A stretch of DNA of 35,811 bases from Clostridia bacterium. Its GTDB lineage: Bacteria; Bacillota; Clostridia; Oscillospirales; Acutalibacteraceae. Shown in pieces: positions 22,352-31,483 of this stretch. The DNA lies in the NCBI GenBank assembly GCA_017465825.1, contig JAFTVI010000002.1:1-35811 (forward strand). The letters run 5' to 3'. The position numbers and the translations under genes are program-made. Position 1 is the stretch's first letter; every line of letters begins with the position of its first letter. The notes beneath the pieces are model-generated. The model saw nothing but the letters and a program-made list of their open reading frames with translations, was not told the DNA's origin and did not search any database.

Positions 22352-23536
22352 TTAAAATTTATTTTTAACTTCGCCGAGAATTTTCATACCCTTGACGATA
22401 CCTTCTTCTGTGGGGGTGGAGAAATTAAGGCGGATGCACTGTGTTTTATCTTCGGGATACATCATAAACGCCGTACCGGGTACCACAGCAACCTTGTTTG
22501 CGGCGGCGGTGTTTGCAAACGTCATCATATCCACGTTTTCGGGAAGCTCACACCATATGAACAGACCGCCCTCGGGCTTTAAGTATTTAACGAAGTCACC
22601 GAGCTCGGAATCAATAAGTGAGCACATAAGGTCAAGTCTTTTGCCGTAGTTTGCTCTTATCTTGTTGATATGACCTGCCATATCGTAATTGTTCATCCAT
22701 TCGTTAACAATCAGCTGGTTGAGTACGGGAGTGTGAACATCGCTTGCCTGCTTGCCAACTGTCATTTTTGCAATAAGCTCCTTGTTTGCGATTGTGAATG
22801 CAACTCGCAGACCGGGGGAGAGTATTTTTGAGAATGAGCCTGAATAGATAACGATTCCCTCTGTGTCGATTGACTTGATGCAGGGAATGTCCTCACCCGA
22901 ATATCTCAAATCACCGTAGGGGTTGTCTTCAAGAATGAGCACGCCGTACTGCTTTGCAAGCTCGTAAAGCCTTTTTCTCTTTTCCCAGCTCATTGTAACG
23001 CCTGAGGGATTCTGGAAGTTTGGAATTGTATAAATAAACTTTGCTTTCTTTTCGGTTTTAAGCACTTCTTCAAGCTTTTCCATATTCATACCGTCGCTGT
23101 CAACGTCAACGCCCACAAGTCTGCCCTTGTAGGAGCGGTATGTGTTGAGCGCACCGATAAATGAGGGGCTTTCGCTGATAACAACGTCATCCTCATTGAG
23201 AAGCACCTTTGATGCAAGGTCAATTACCTGCTGAGCGCCGGAAGTGATGATTACCTCGTCATCCTCTGTGCCCACATTGAAGTTCTTTTTCATATAATTT
23301 TTTACGGTATTGCGAAGAGGTGTGTAACCCTCTGTGATGCCGTACTGAAGAGCTGTGATAGGCTCTTTTTCAAGAATTTCTGCGGTGATTTTGCGTACAT
23401 CGTCAACGGGAAATGCCTCGGGAGCAGGATTTCCTGCCGCAAAAGGAATAACGTCACCCTGTGAAGTAGCTTTAAGTATCTCTCTTATTGCAGAGGGCTT
23501 GAGATTTGATATTCTGTCTGAAAATGAATAATTCAT
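22352..23536 (-). CDS. PLP-dependent aminotransferase, fold type I (MocR/2-aminoadipate type)
   Basis: This 394-residue cytoplasmic enzyme transfers amino groups between an amino acid and a keto acid. Landmarks: VIPFAAGNPAPEAFP at the N-terminus, TSGAQQVIDL, PNFQNPSGVTMSWEKRKRL, ILEDNPYGDLRYSG, and the PLP lysine in YSGSFSKILSPGLRVAF. This pattern fits the 2-aminoadipate/aromatic aminotransferase group (LysN or MocR-like C-terminal domain) without a DNA-binding domain. The substrate is uncertain. It is upstream of trpS, which may hint at aromatic amino acids, but that is only context. Confidence 0.88.
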   Translation of the reverse strand: MNYSFSDRISNLKPSAIREILKATSQGDVIPFAAGNPAPEAFPVDDVRKITAEILEKEPITALQYGITEGYTPLRNTVKNYMKKNFNVGTEDDEVIITSGAQQVIDLASKVLLNEDDVVISESPSFIGALNTYRSYKGRLVGVDVDSDGMNMEKLEEVLKTEKKAKFIYTIPNFQNPSGVTMSWEKRKRLYELAKQYGVLILEDNPYGDLRYSGEDIPCIKSIDTEGIVIYSGSFSKILSPGLRVAFTIANKELIAKMTVGKQASDVHTPVLNQLIVNEWMNNYDMAGHINKIRANYGKRLDLMCSLIDSELGDFVKYLKPEGGLFIWCELPENVDMMTFANTAAANKVAVVPGTAFMMYPEDKTQCIRLNFSTPTEEGIVKGMKILGEVKNKF

Positions 23537-23648
23537 AATATTTTACTTCCTTTTTTTTAATCTAAAATATATATTACACTAATATTATATTATTATAATT
23601 CTGAATTAGAATAATAAAAGCATAATTTATGAAAATACTAAAAAAGAA

Positions 23649-23677
23649 TTGACAAATCTTTTGAGCCGAATTATAAT
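23649..23677 (+). promoter_or_regulatory. Sigma-A promoter of glutamine synthetase III
   Basis: TTGACA, 17-bp spacer, TATAAT: a perfect consensus. The leader is about 37 bases, too short for a large riboswitch. Confidence 0.88.
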
Positions 23678-23720
23678 TACAAAAAGGTATACTTCTCAAC
23701 GACTGTAAAGGAGAAAAGCT

Positions 23721-25820
23721 ATGGCAGGTACAAATATACCCGAAATTTTCGGCAGCCTTGTGTTTAACGATCAGGTTATGCGAGAGACCCTCCCCAAGGA
23801 GGTTTATAAATCTCTTCATAAAACCATTGAAGAGGGTAAAGAGCTTGATATTACTCTTGCGAATGCAGTTGCTCACGCTATGAAGGATTGGGCAATCAGC
23901 AAGGGTGCAACTCACTATACCCATTGGTTCCAGCCTATGACGGGTATCACAGCCGAAAAGCACGACAGCTTTATTGCTCCGGCTCCGGGCGGAAAAGCCA
24001 TTATGGAATTCTCCGGTAAAGAGCTTATCAAGGGTGAGTCCGATGCGTCAAGCTTTCCTTCAGGCGGTATCCGTTCAACATTTGAGGCAAGAGGCTACAC
24101 TGCCTGGGACCCCACCTCTTATGCATTCATAAAAGAGGGTTCACTTTGCATCCCCACCATTTTCTGCTCATACACAGGTGAGGTTCTTGACAAAAAAACT
24201 CCTTTGCTCCGTTCAATGGAAGAGCTGAGCAAGCAGGCTGTGAGAGTTCTCAGACTTATCGGTGTGCCTGCAAAGCGCGTTATTTCAACAGTCGGTCCCG
24301 AACAGGAATATTTCCTTGTTGACAGAGCGCTGTACGAGAAGAGAAAAGACCTTGTGCTTACAGGCAGAACGCTTTTCGGTGCAAAATCTCCCAAGTCACA
24401 GGAGGTTGACGACCATTACTTCGGCGCAATCAAGCCCCGTGTTATGGCATATATGCACGACCTTGACGAGGAGCTGTGGAAGTTAGGTATACTTGCAAAA
24501 ACAGAGCATAATGAGGCAGCTCCCGCACAGCACGAGCTGGCTCCCGTATATACAACCACAAATATCGCAACCGACCATAATCAGCTTACAATGGAGATTA
24601 TGAAAAAGGTTGCAAGAAAGCACGGACTTTCCTGTCTTCTTCACGAAAAACCCTTTATGGGTGTAAACGGCAGCGGCAAGCATAACAACTGGTCGATTTC
24701 CACCGATACGGGTAAAAATCTGCTTGACCCCGGTAAAGACCCCAAAACAAACAAAACATTCCTGCTGTTCCTTACGGCTGTTATAAAGGCGGTTGACGAA
24801 TATCAGGATCTTCTGAGAATTTCCGCCGCAAGTGCAGGTAACGACCACCGTCTCGGCGCAAGTGAAGCTCCGCCTGCAATTGTTTCAATTTTCCTTGGCG
24901 ATGACCTTTCTGCAATTGTTGACGCAATCAAAAAGAAAGATAACGATTTTGAGAACGTACCCGAAAGAGTAAAAATGGAAACCGGTGTTGAGGTTCTGCC
25001 CGATTTTATGAAGGACACTACCGACAGAAACAGAACTTCCCCCTTTGCATTTACGGGTAACAAGTTTGAGTTCCGTATGCTCGGTTCCGCATCTTCCGTT
25101 GCAGGACCCAATATTATTCTTAATACAATTGTTGCAGAGTCACTTTCCGTTTTTGCGGATGAGCTTGAAAATGTGAATGATATCGACAGCGCTGTTATGA
25201 AGATTTGCAGACGCGAGCTCAAGGCACACGACAGGATTCTGTTTGACGGCAACGGCTATGCTGATGCGTGGGTTGAAGAAGCTGAAAAAAGAGGACTGCT
25301 TAACCTTAAGACAACCGCAGATGCGTTACCTCATTACGTAGACAGAAAGAATATAGAGCTGTTTGAAAAGCACCGTATTTTTACAGAGGTTGAGGTTCAT
25401 TCAAGATATGAAATCCAGCTTGAAAACTACTGCAAAACCATCAATACAGAGGCTCTTACAATGATTGAAATGGCGAAGAAACAGATTCTTCCCGTTGCTA
25501 TCAAATATACTACAGAGCTTTCAGAATCCGTTGAAGTAAAGAAGAATATAGGCATTGATGCGGCTGATGATGCGGCATATATTCTTGCAGTCAAGCTTGC
25601 AAAGCTGACAAATGAAATGTACAAAAAGCTTGAAACGCTTGAAAATGTTGTTGCAGACGCAAAGAACATTAAAGCAGGTCAGCCTCTTGCAGATTACAGC
25701 AGGGATAAAATTCTGGTTGCAATGAACGACCTGCGTGCCGTTGCGGATGAAATCGAAGTCGATATCCCTGACGAATATATGCCCTATCCCACATATACAC
25801 AGCTGCTGTTCAGTGTTTAA
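23721..25820 (+). CDS. glnN: Glutamine synthetase, type III
   Basis: GlnN condenses ammonia with glutamate using ATP. Its 699 residues and overall sequence mark the large type III enzyme found in Bacteroides and Clostridia, not GlnA. Type III hallmarks: [21 protein letters not shown] at the N-terminus, [66 protein letters not shown], and [17 protein letters not shown]. The ATG follows AAAGGAG. It is monocistronic with its own strong promoter and terminator. No nitrogen-regulator site could be identified. Confidence 0.97.
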   Translation: MAGTNIPEIFGSLVFNDQVMRETLPKEVYKSLHKTIEEGKELDITLANAVAHAMKDWAISKGATHYTHWFQPMTGITAEKHDSFIAPAPGGKAIMEFSGKELIKGESDASSFPSGGIRSTFEARGYTAWDPTSYAFIKEGSLCIPTIFCSYTGEVLDKKTPLLRSMEELSKQAVRVLRLIGVPAKRVISTVGPEQEYFLVDRALYEKRKDLVLTGRTLFGAKSPKSQEVDDHYFGAIKPRVMAYMHDLDEELWKLGILAKTEHNEAAPAQHELAPVYTTTNIATDHNQLTMEIMKKVARKHGLSCLLHEKPFMGVNGSGKHNNWSISTDTGKNLLDPGKDPKTNKTFLLFLTAVIKAVDEYQDLLRISAASAGNDHRLGASEAPPAIVSIFLGDDLSAIVDAIKKKDNDFENVPERVKMETGVEVLPDFMKDTTDRNRTSPFAFTGNKFEFRMLGSASSVAGPNIILNTIVAESLSVFADELENVNDIDSAVMKICRRELKAHDRILFDGNGYADAWVEEAEKRGLLNLKTTADALPHYVDRKNIELFEKHRIFTEVEVHSRYEIQLENYCKTINTEALTMIEMAKKQILPVAIKYTTELSESVEVKKNIGIDAADDAAYILAVKLAKLTNEMYKKLETLENVVADAKNIKAGQPLADYSRDKILVAMNDLRAVADEIEVDIPDEYMPYPTYTQLLFSV

Positions 25821-25827
25821 TATGCAA

Positions 25828-25867
25828 ATAATCCCGAAGATTGCAGTCTTCGGGATTGAATTTTTTA
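25828..25867 (+). terminator. Terminator of glutamine synthetase III
   Basis: Eleven-base arms AATCCCGAAGA and TCTTCGGGATT (25830-25840, 25847-25857) are followed by GAATTTTTT. Confidence 0.9.
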
Positions 25868-25883
25868 ATGGAATGTGTTGATG

Positions 25884-26050
25884 AACAATAATTTATCAGT
25901 TAGCAGTGAGGAGTGAGATGTGATGAGTGAAGGAAAAGGCTCCGCCTTTTGAACCATTTGAATCCAAGCCGCTTTGCGGCTTCCTTAACTCCTAACTCAT
26001 CACTCCTAACTCCTCACTACAATAATTCAGCGGAACGCTAAATTATTGTT
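25884..26050. repeat. AACAATAATTTA-bracketed repeat before the GRE operon
   Basis: The ends AACAATAATTTA (25884-25895) and TAAATTATTGTT (26039-26050) are perfect inverted 12-mers. Inside are long imperfect arms of AGTTAGCAGTGAGGAGTGAG type and two hairpins, AAAAGGC-TCC-GCCTTTT (25934-25950) and AAGCCGC-TTT-GCGGCTT (25966-25982). With the glutamine synthetase terminator it fills most of the 309-base gap. A TTGACT at 26077-26082 is a possible -35 box for the GRE operon, but I see no good -10 box. Confidence 0.85.
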
Positions 26051-26129
26051 TAAAAAAACATTCCTCAAAAAAACTCTTGACTTTATTATCTTAAAATGAC
26101 AAAATAACATTATATTGGAGTGGTGCGGC

Positions 26130-26831
26130 GTGCGTATTTTTCAAAAGGGTTTCAACTTCGGTCAGGACGGTCCGGGCAACAGGCTTGTGTATCATTTACA
26201 GGGCTGTAATATGAGGTGCATATGGTGCTCAAATCCCGAGGGAATGTCATTTGGCGGCGGCACGGAATATTCTCCCGAAGAGATTGAAAAAGAGTGCATT
26301 CGCAGTAAAATGATGTTCTTTTCCGGCGGCGGCGTCACATTTACGGGCGGTGAGGCTACCGCGCAGGCGGATGATTTGCTCGAAGTGCTGAGAAAGCTCA
26401 GAAATGCAGACATTCATACCTGTATTGAAACTAACGGCACATCAACGCGGCTTGCGGAATTGCTTGAATACATAGATTATCTTATAATGGATTTCAAGCA
26501 CTACGACAGCGATACACTCAAAAAGTACACGGGTGTGGGCAATGAGCAGATAAAGAAAAATTTTGAAATGCTCTGCCAATCCGGCAGGCAGGCTCATATC
26601 AGAATACCGCTGATAAACGGTGTGAATACCGGCAGTCCGCAAGGCTTTGCAGAGTATTTTTCACGGTATGATACAGGTAATGTTGTGTTTGAATTCCTTT
26701 GTTATCACGAATACGGCAAGGATAAGTGGACTGAAGAATATAAAATGGAAAACGGTTTTGTATCAAAAGAAAAATTACAGGAATTTATTGCCGTTTTCAA
26801 GGAGTACGGACTTAAAATAGTTACAACATAA
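26130..26831 (+). CDS. Glycyl-radical enzyme activating enzyme (radical SAM)
   Basis: It installs the glycyl radical on the GRE encoded next, using S-adenosylmethionine and a [4Fe-4S] cluster. The cluster motif is CX3CX2C in QGCNMRCIWCSNPEG; downstream GGGVTFTGGEAT (SAM-binding GGE) and ETNGTS are typical. It is only 233 residues: the ferredoxin-like domain with extra cysteines seen in activases of many non-PFL GREs is missing. The GTG start at 26130 is chosen because GGAG lies 8 bases upstream. It is the first gene of a six-gene operon, 12 bases before the GRE. Confidence 0.93.
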   Translation: MRIFQKGFNFGQDGPGNRLVYHLQGCNMRCIWCSNPEGMSFGGGTEYSPEEIEKECIRSKMMFFSGGGVTFTGGEATAQADDLLEVLRKLRNADIHTCIETNGTSTRLAELLEYIDYLIMDFKHYDSDTLKKYTGVGNEQIKKNFEMLCQSGRQAHIRIPLINGVNTGSPQGFAEYFSRYDTGNVVFEFLCYHEYGKDKWTEEYKMENGFVSKEKLQEFIAVFKEYGLKIVTT

Positions 26832-26843
26832 GGAGTTGTTGTT

Positions 26844-29174
26844 ATGATTTATTCAATATACGAAAAAGGTGAGCTTACCGCTATGGCGAAAGCCCTTTTC
26901 AAGGAAGAGAGAGCAATAAAAAGGCTTGACGGCTGGTTTATTGCAAAGGAAACAGAGCGTGACTGCGAGGCAAAGTACGCTCATATGCATCCCGAAGTAA
27001 AAAAAGCACATCTTGTTTGCGAGGTGCTTAAGAATATTCCGCTTTTTATCAGCGACAACGCAGTTTTCGTCGGCACTCAGCGTGACGCATTTGCAAAGAG
27101 CTATGCGCTTATCAATCCTTCCTTCAAGGTTGAGGGATTTTCGGGCTATTGCGACCCTACGGCAATTTATAACGACATTGAGCCTGATGAAACATTTTCA
27201 AAAAACAGAATTGAAGCTATGCGAGCATACACGGAGAAAACTCCTATGGTAAGCATGCTCAACGATACATATTCAAGAGCCGAAAATTATACAAAGGAAG
27301 TTATTTTCTTTGTTGAGCAGGTAACGGGTCACGTAATTCCCGATTTCCGTTCAGCTCTTAAGCTGGGCGTTGACGCTCTTATTGACGAGGCAAATTCAAA
27401 AGAGGGTGATTTTTATACTGCGGCGGCTGTTGTTCTGGGTGGTGTAAAGATCCTTTGTGACAGATATCTTGAAATCATCGCAGAACAGAAAAAGTCCTGC
27501 AACGAAAAAAGGCTTGCACAGCTGGAGCTTATGGAGAAAACTTTAAAAAATATCTCCTGCAAGGGTGCAACCAATCTTTATGAGGCATTTCAGCTTTACA
27601 TCCTTCTCTGGACAGTTATGTGTATGGAGCAGGCTCCCAATCCTTATGCATTTTCCGTTGGTAATGCGGACAGAATTTTTGAGCCTTACAGAGGTGAACT
27701 GAGCCGTGAAGAGGCGGCAGAGCTGTTCAAGCATTTCCTTGTTTATTACAATGTGGGCGACAGAAGCTGGGCAATTTCACAGAATGTGCTTATCAGCGGC
27801 AGGGATGAACAGGGCAACGACCTTACAAATACTATGTCCTATGCAATTATGGATGCGTATTACGATATGAATCTGCCCCAGCCCATTCTCTCGGTAAAGC
27901 TTCATAAGAACACTCCCGAAAAGCTCTATGAGGAGATGGGAAGATTTTTCTTCTCTCCCGGTGTTCTCACACCCTCACTTTTCAATGACGATTCACTTTA
28001 CGAAACTCTGCCCAAGTACGGCGTTGATGTGAAGGATCTGCCCGATATCGCAGTTGCTGGCTGTCAGGAACCTCTTATTATGGGTAAGGACAACGGCAAC
28101 ACAACGAACAGCTGGCTCAATCTGCCAAAAGTGCTTGAAATGATTCTTACGGGCGGTGTTTCAACAGTTACGGGCGAAAAGCTCATTGATGCACCCAAGT
28201 GCAATCTTACTAACGTAAGAGAAGTTTTCTATGATACACTCGATAAGGTGCTTGATGAAATGGCAGTTGCGGCAAACGGCTGTTCAACTGCACTTGCAGA
28301 GCTTAAAGTGCCGTTCTTAAGCTGTTTTATGGGCGGTCTTGAATACGGCGCGGATATGCGTGACACAAAGAAACAGGGCACAAAGTACAACGGCAGCGGA
28401 TGCCTTGTTCACGGTCTTACCGTGCTGGCGGATTCATTTATTGCCCTTGACAAGTACGCAGAGAAATACCCCGACGGTATGGATACTCTCGTTGACGCTC
28501 TTAAGAATAATTTTGAGGGCTATGATGAAATAAGAGAATTCCTTTTGAGCTGTCCCAAATTCGGCAACAATATTGAAGATGTTGACAGGGAAGCAGTTGA
28601 AATTGCAAACAAGGTTTCCGATATGCTCCGCAGTAAGAAGAATTACCTTGGCAACTCATTCCGTCCCGATTTTTCAAGCCCCTCAACACATCTTCTTTAC
28701 GGCTATTGGGTGGGCGCAACTCCCGACGGCAGAAAGAGCCGCGATATGCTCGGCTACGGTGTTGACCCTCTTTACGGCGAGGCATCAAACGGACTTGGTT
28801 TCCGTATGCTTTCAAATATGAATCTGCCCTTTGAGCAGTTCAACGGCGGTTACGCTTCACATATGGGCATCGACCCCAAATATTTCAAAGGCGCAACATA
28901 CGAGGCAAAGGGTGTTGAATTCTATAACAATATTATAAGACCTCTGTTCTTCAACGAGCTTAAAGAGGGCGTTTCTCCGTTCTATCTTTATGTTAACGTT
29001 ACAACTCCCGATACATTACGAAAGGTTCTGGCTAATCCCGAAAAATATGCTCCGAGCGGAGTTTACATTATGCGTATTCACGGCACATTCGTAAACTTCC
29101 TTGACCTTTCACCGGCAATTCAGAACGATATTATTACGAGATTGGATCTTCAATCCACAAGCGTAGGTTGTTAA
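26844..29174 (+). CDS. Glycyl radical enzyme, dehydratase-like, substrate unassigned
   Basis: This 776-residue member of the pyruvate formate-lyase superfamily has the active-site set of diol/glycerol dehydratases: His163 in TGHVIPDF, thiyl Cys407 and Glu409 in AGCQEP, and Asp416 nine residues after the Cys, the spacing of propanediol dehydratase. It lacks the Cys-Cys pair of pyruvate formate-lyase. The radical glycine is Gly747 in MRIHGTFVNF; the usual motif is RVxGY, so Tyr is replaced by Thr. The operon (rhaA, rhaD) yields lactaldehyde, so propanediol dehydration is the simplest guess. No microcompartment or aldehyde dehydrogenase genes are near, so another substrate is possible. The next gene starts 1 base after its stop. 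Confidence 0.9.
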   Translation: MIYSIYEKGELTAMAKALFKEERAIKRLDGWFIAKETERDCEAKYAHMHPEVKKAHLVCEVLKNIPLFISDNAVFVGTQRDAFAKSYALINPSFKVEGFSGYCDPTAIYNDIEPDETFSKNRIEAMRAYTEKTPMVSMLNDTYSRAENYTKEVIFFVEQVTGHVIPDFRSALKLGVDALIDEANSKEGDFYTAAAVVLGGVKILCDRYLEIIAEQKKSCNEKRLAQLELMEKTLKNISCKGATNLYEAFQLYILLWTVMCMEQAPNPYAFSVGNADRIFEPYRGELSREEAAELFKHFLVYYNVGDRSWAISQNVLISGRDEQGNDLTNTMSYAIMDAYYDMNLPQPILSVKLHKNTPEKLYEEMGRFFFSPGVLTPSLFNDDSLYETLPKYGVDVKDLPDIAVAGCQEPLIMGKDNGNTTNSWLNLPKVLEMILTGGVSTVTGEKLIDAPKCNLTNVREVFYDTLDKVLDEMAVAANGCSTALAELKVPFLSCFMGGLEYGADMRDTKKQGTKYNGSGCLVHGLTVLADSFIALDKYAEKYPDGMDTLVDALKNNFEGYDEIREFLLSCPKFGNNIEDVDREAVEIANKVSDMLRSKKNYLGNSFRPDFSSPSTHLLYGYWVGATPDGRKSRDMLGYGVDPLYGEASNGLGFRMLSNMNLPFEQFNGGYASHMGIDPKYFKGATYEAKGVEFYNNIIRPLFFNELKEGVSPFYLYVNVTTPDTLRKVLANPEKYAPSGVYIMRIHGTFVNFLDLSPAIQNDIITRLDLQSTSVGC

Positions 29175-29175
29175 T

Positions 29176-30444
29176 ATGAACGCAATTGGTATAGATTTAG
29201 GCACAACGAGCATCTGCGCCGTTGCAATTGATATTGATACGGGTGCAGTTCTTAAATCAAAAACAGTGTCGAGCAATGCATTTATCAGCACGCCCAACCC
29301 TTGGGAGAGAGTGCAGGATGTGTCCGCAATCATCAATATTGCAACTTCGCTCGCAGAGGAATTTATTGATGAAAATACCTGCGTTATCGGCGTAACAGGA
29401 CAGATGCACGGCATTGTTTATGTTGATAAAAACGGCAAAGCGGTCAGCAATCTTTACACCTGGCAGGATGCAAGGGGTAATCTGCCCTACGGCGAAACCA
29501 CGTATGCAAAGCATCTTGATTCCTTTGCAGGCTACGGCAACGTTACGGATTTTTATAATAAAATCAACGGCTTGCGCCCCGAAAGCGCAGTAAGCTATTG
29601 CACGGTACACGATTACCTTGTAATGACACTCTGCGGTCTTACTTCTCCCGTTATTCATACTACGGATGCGGCAAGCTTCGGCTGTTTTGATATTGAAAAA
29701 AACACATTCAATTATGACCTGGATGTAAAAGTCACGGGCGGTTTTGATATCGCAGGGGAGTACAGGGGTATTCCCGTAGGCGTTGCCATAGGTGACAATC
29801 AGGCAAGCGTATTTTCGTCAGTTTCGAGCGATGACGATATTCTTCTCAATGTGGGTACGGGAAGTCAGGTTTCCGTTATTTCCGCAACACCCGTAACAGG
29901 TGAAAACATTGAGGCAAGACCCTTTTTCGACGGTAAATATCTGCTTTGCGGTGCGGCTCTTTGCGGCGGCAGAGCATATTCTGTGCTGAAGGACTTTTAT
30001 TCCGCCGTGCTCAGTGCGGCAGGTGTTGAAAATGCAGATGTATATGCCGTTATGGATAAAATGCTCGAAAATGTAACCGAATCACTCAATGTTGACACCC
30101 GATTTGAGGGCACAAGAAAAAATCCCGCACTGTCGGGCAGTATTTCGGGCATAAGGACTGATAACTTCACTCCCGCACAGCTCACACTCGGATTTCTTGA
30201 AGGTATGGTTGAGGAATTATATTCAATGTATCTGCAGACAGAGCAGAAAAACGGCTTTATTGTCGGTTCGGGCAACGGTGTAAGAAAAAATCCTCAGCTT
30301 GTTGCGGCGGCTGAAAGAAAATTCGGCAGTAAAATGAAAATTCCCGTGCATCTTGAAGAGGCGGCTTACGGCGCGGCTATGTACGGACTCGTTGCCTGCG
30401 GAAAATTTACCTGTGATGAGGTAAGAAAACTTATTAAATATTAA
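29176..30444 (+). CDS. FGGY-family carbohydrate kinase, sedoheptulokinase-like
   Basis: It transfers phosphate from ATP to a sugar. The 422-residue sequence shows the FGGY landmarks: GIDLGTTS (residues 5-12), GQMHGIVY (75-82), TWQDARG (95-101), catalytic Asp in GDNQAS (206-211), GTGSQVS (227-233), and a C-terminal GSGNGVRKNPQL. The GQMHG plus TWQDARG combination is closer to sedoheptulokinase or xylulokinase than to rhamnulokinase RhaB, which lacks GQMHG. It sits where RhaB would be expected, between the GRE and rhaA/rhaD, so it probably phosphorylates L-rhamnulose or a related ketose. Assignment to a substrate is inference. Confidence 0.85.
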   Translation: MNAIGIDLGTTSICAVAIDIDTGAVLKSKTVSSNAFISTPNPWERVQDVSAIINIATSLAEEFIDENTCVIGVTGQMHGIVYVDKNGKAVSNLYTWQDARGNLPYGETTYAKHLDSFAGYGNVTDFYNKINGLRPESAVSYCTVHDYLVMTLCGLTSPVIHTTDAASFGCFDIEKNTFNYDLDVKVTGGFDIAGEYRGIPVGVAIGDNQASVFSSVSSDDDILLNVGTGSQVSVISATPVTGENIEARPFFDGKYLLCGAALCGGRAYSVLKDFYSAVLSAAGVENADVYAVMDKMLENVTESLNVDTRFEGTRKNPALSGSISGIRTDNFTPAQLTLGFLEGMVEELYSMYLQTEQKNGFIVGSGNGVRKNPQLVAAAERKFGSKMKIPVHLEEAAYGAAMYGLVACGKFTCDEVRKLIKY

Positions 30445-30456
30445 GGTGATATGTTT

Positions 30457-31473
30457 ATGATAAATTCTCCTGTATTTTTTGAACGCAACCGCGTAGGCAG
30501 AGTGTACTCAGGCGGTAAGCTTTTCAGCGGTTTTTTCGGCGATGAGCCTGTTGACGGCTTTTTGCCCGAAGAGTGGATTGCATCTTCCGTTAAGGCTATA
30601 AACAAAGTTCAGCTTCACGAAAAAGAGGGTATTTCAAAAATCAAGGACAGTGATATGTACTTTGACGAATTGCTGGAGAAATATCCCTCCGAGATGTGCG
30701 GTTCAAGAGGCAAAATGCGTATTCTTGTCAAGGTGCTTGACAGCGCGGTAAGACTGCCTGCACAGGCACATCCCGACAAGCCTTTTTCAAAAAAATATTT
30801 CAACTCCTCATACGGCAAAACCGAGAGCTGGATAATTCTTGACACAAGAGAAAATGCAAAAATCTACTTCGGCTTTAAAGACGGCGTTGACAAAGTGGTT
30901 TTCTCAAAGGCGATTGACGACAGCAAGACCGATAAGGATGCTATGGAGCGTCTGATGCTTTACAGAGAGCCGCAGAAGGATGATGTTTTTCTCGTTCCTG
31001 CGAAAACTGTTCACGCTATCGGCGCAGGATGTCTTATTCTTGAAATTCAGGAGCCTACGGACTTTACGGTTCAGCCCGAGCATTGGTGCGACGAGTACGA
31101 ACTGAACGATAAAGAGATGTATCTTTCACTTACAAAGGAGCAGGCAATCGAGTGCTTTGATTTCACTCCCGCACCCGATACGAAAATGATTCCGCAGGTG
31201 CTTACGGACGCAGACGGAGTTGTTAAAGAAAATCTCATAGGTGAAAGTGCAACGGATTGCTTTATCGTTAACAGATACAATCTGAACGGCGGCAGAACCG
31301 CTCTTAATATTACCGATAGCTACGGTGTGTATATTGTCACCGAAGGCGAGGGTGTTGTTGAGAGTGTTGATTATAAAAAAGAAATAAAAAAAGGCGACTA
31401 TTTCTTTATGCCTGCTTGCTGTATGGGTAAATTCAGCATCAGCGGCAATATGAAAATTGTAGAATGTTATTAA
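30457..31473 (+). CDS. Class I mannose-6-phosphate isomerase-like cupin protein
   Basis: This 338-residue protein has the ManA fold and most metal ligands: Gln103 and His105 in PAQAHPDKPF, Glu123 in GKTESWIIL, and the later His186 in AKTVHAIGAGCLILE. The segment after it reads EIQEPTDFTVQPEHW, where classic ManA has EIQQNSDTTYR with the catalytic Arg; that Arg is not evident here. It may therefore be an isomerase with other specificity, or a sugar-phosphate-binding relative. ATG 30457 is correctly spaced from AAGGTGAT; ATG 30451 is too close. It lies 12 bases after the kinase and 10 bases before rhaA. Confidence 0.82.
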   Translation: MINSPVFFERNRVGRVYSGGKLFSGFFGDEPVDGFLPEEWIASSVKAINKVQLHEKEGISKIKDSDMYFDELLEKYPSEMCGSRGKMRILVKVLDSAVRLPAQAHPDKPFSKKYFNSSYGKTESWIILDTRENAKIYFGFKDGVDKVVFSKAIDDSKTDKDAMERLMLYREPQKDDVFLVPAKTVHAIGAGCLILEIQEPTDFTVQPEHWCDEYELNDKEMYLSLTKEQAIECFDFTPAPDTKMIPQVLTDADGVVKENLIGESATDCFIVNRYNLNGGRTALNITDSYGVYIVTEGEGVVESVDYKKEIKKGDYFFMPACCMGKFSISGNMKIVECY

Positions 31474-31483
31474 GGTGATTTTT

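Noticed and set aside
23678-23720. Glutamine riboswitch upstream of glutamine synthetase
   Set aside because: The leader after the consensus promoter is only about 37 bases and shows no stable fold.
26844-29174. Pyruvate formate-lyase
   Set aside because: The adjacent Cys-Cys active site of pyruvate formate-lyase is absent; the GCQE motif with the His and Asp of dehydratases is present instead.
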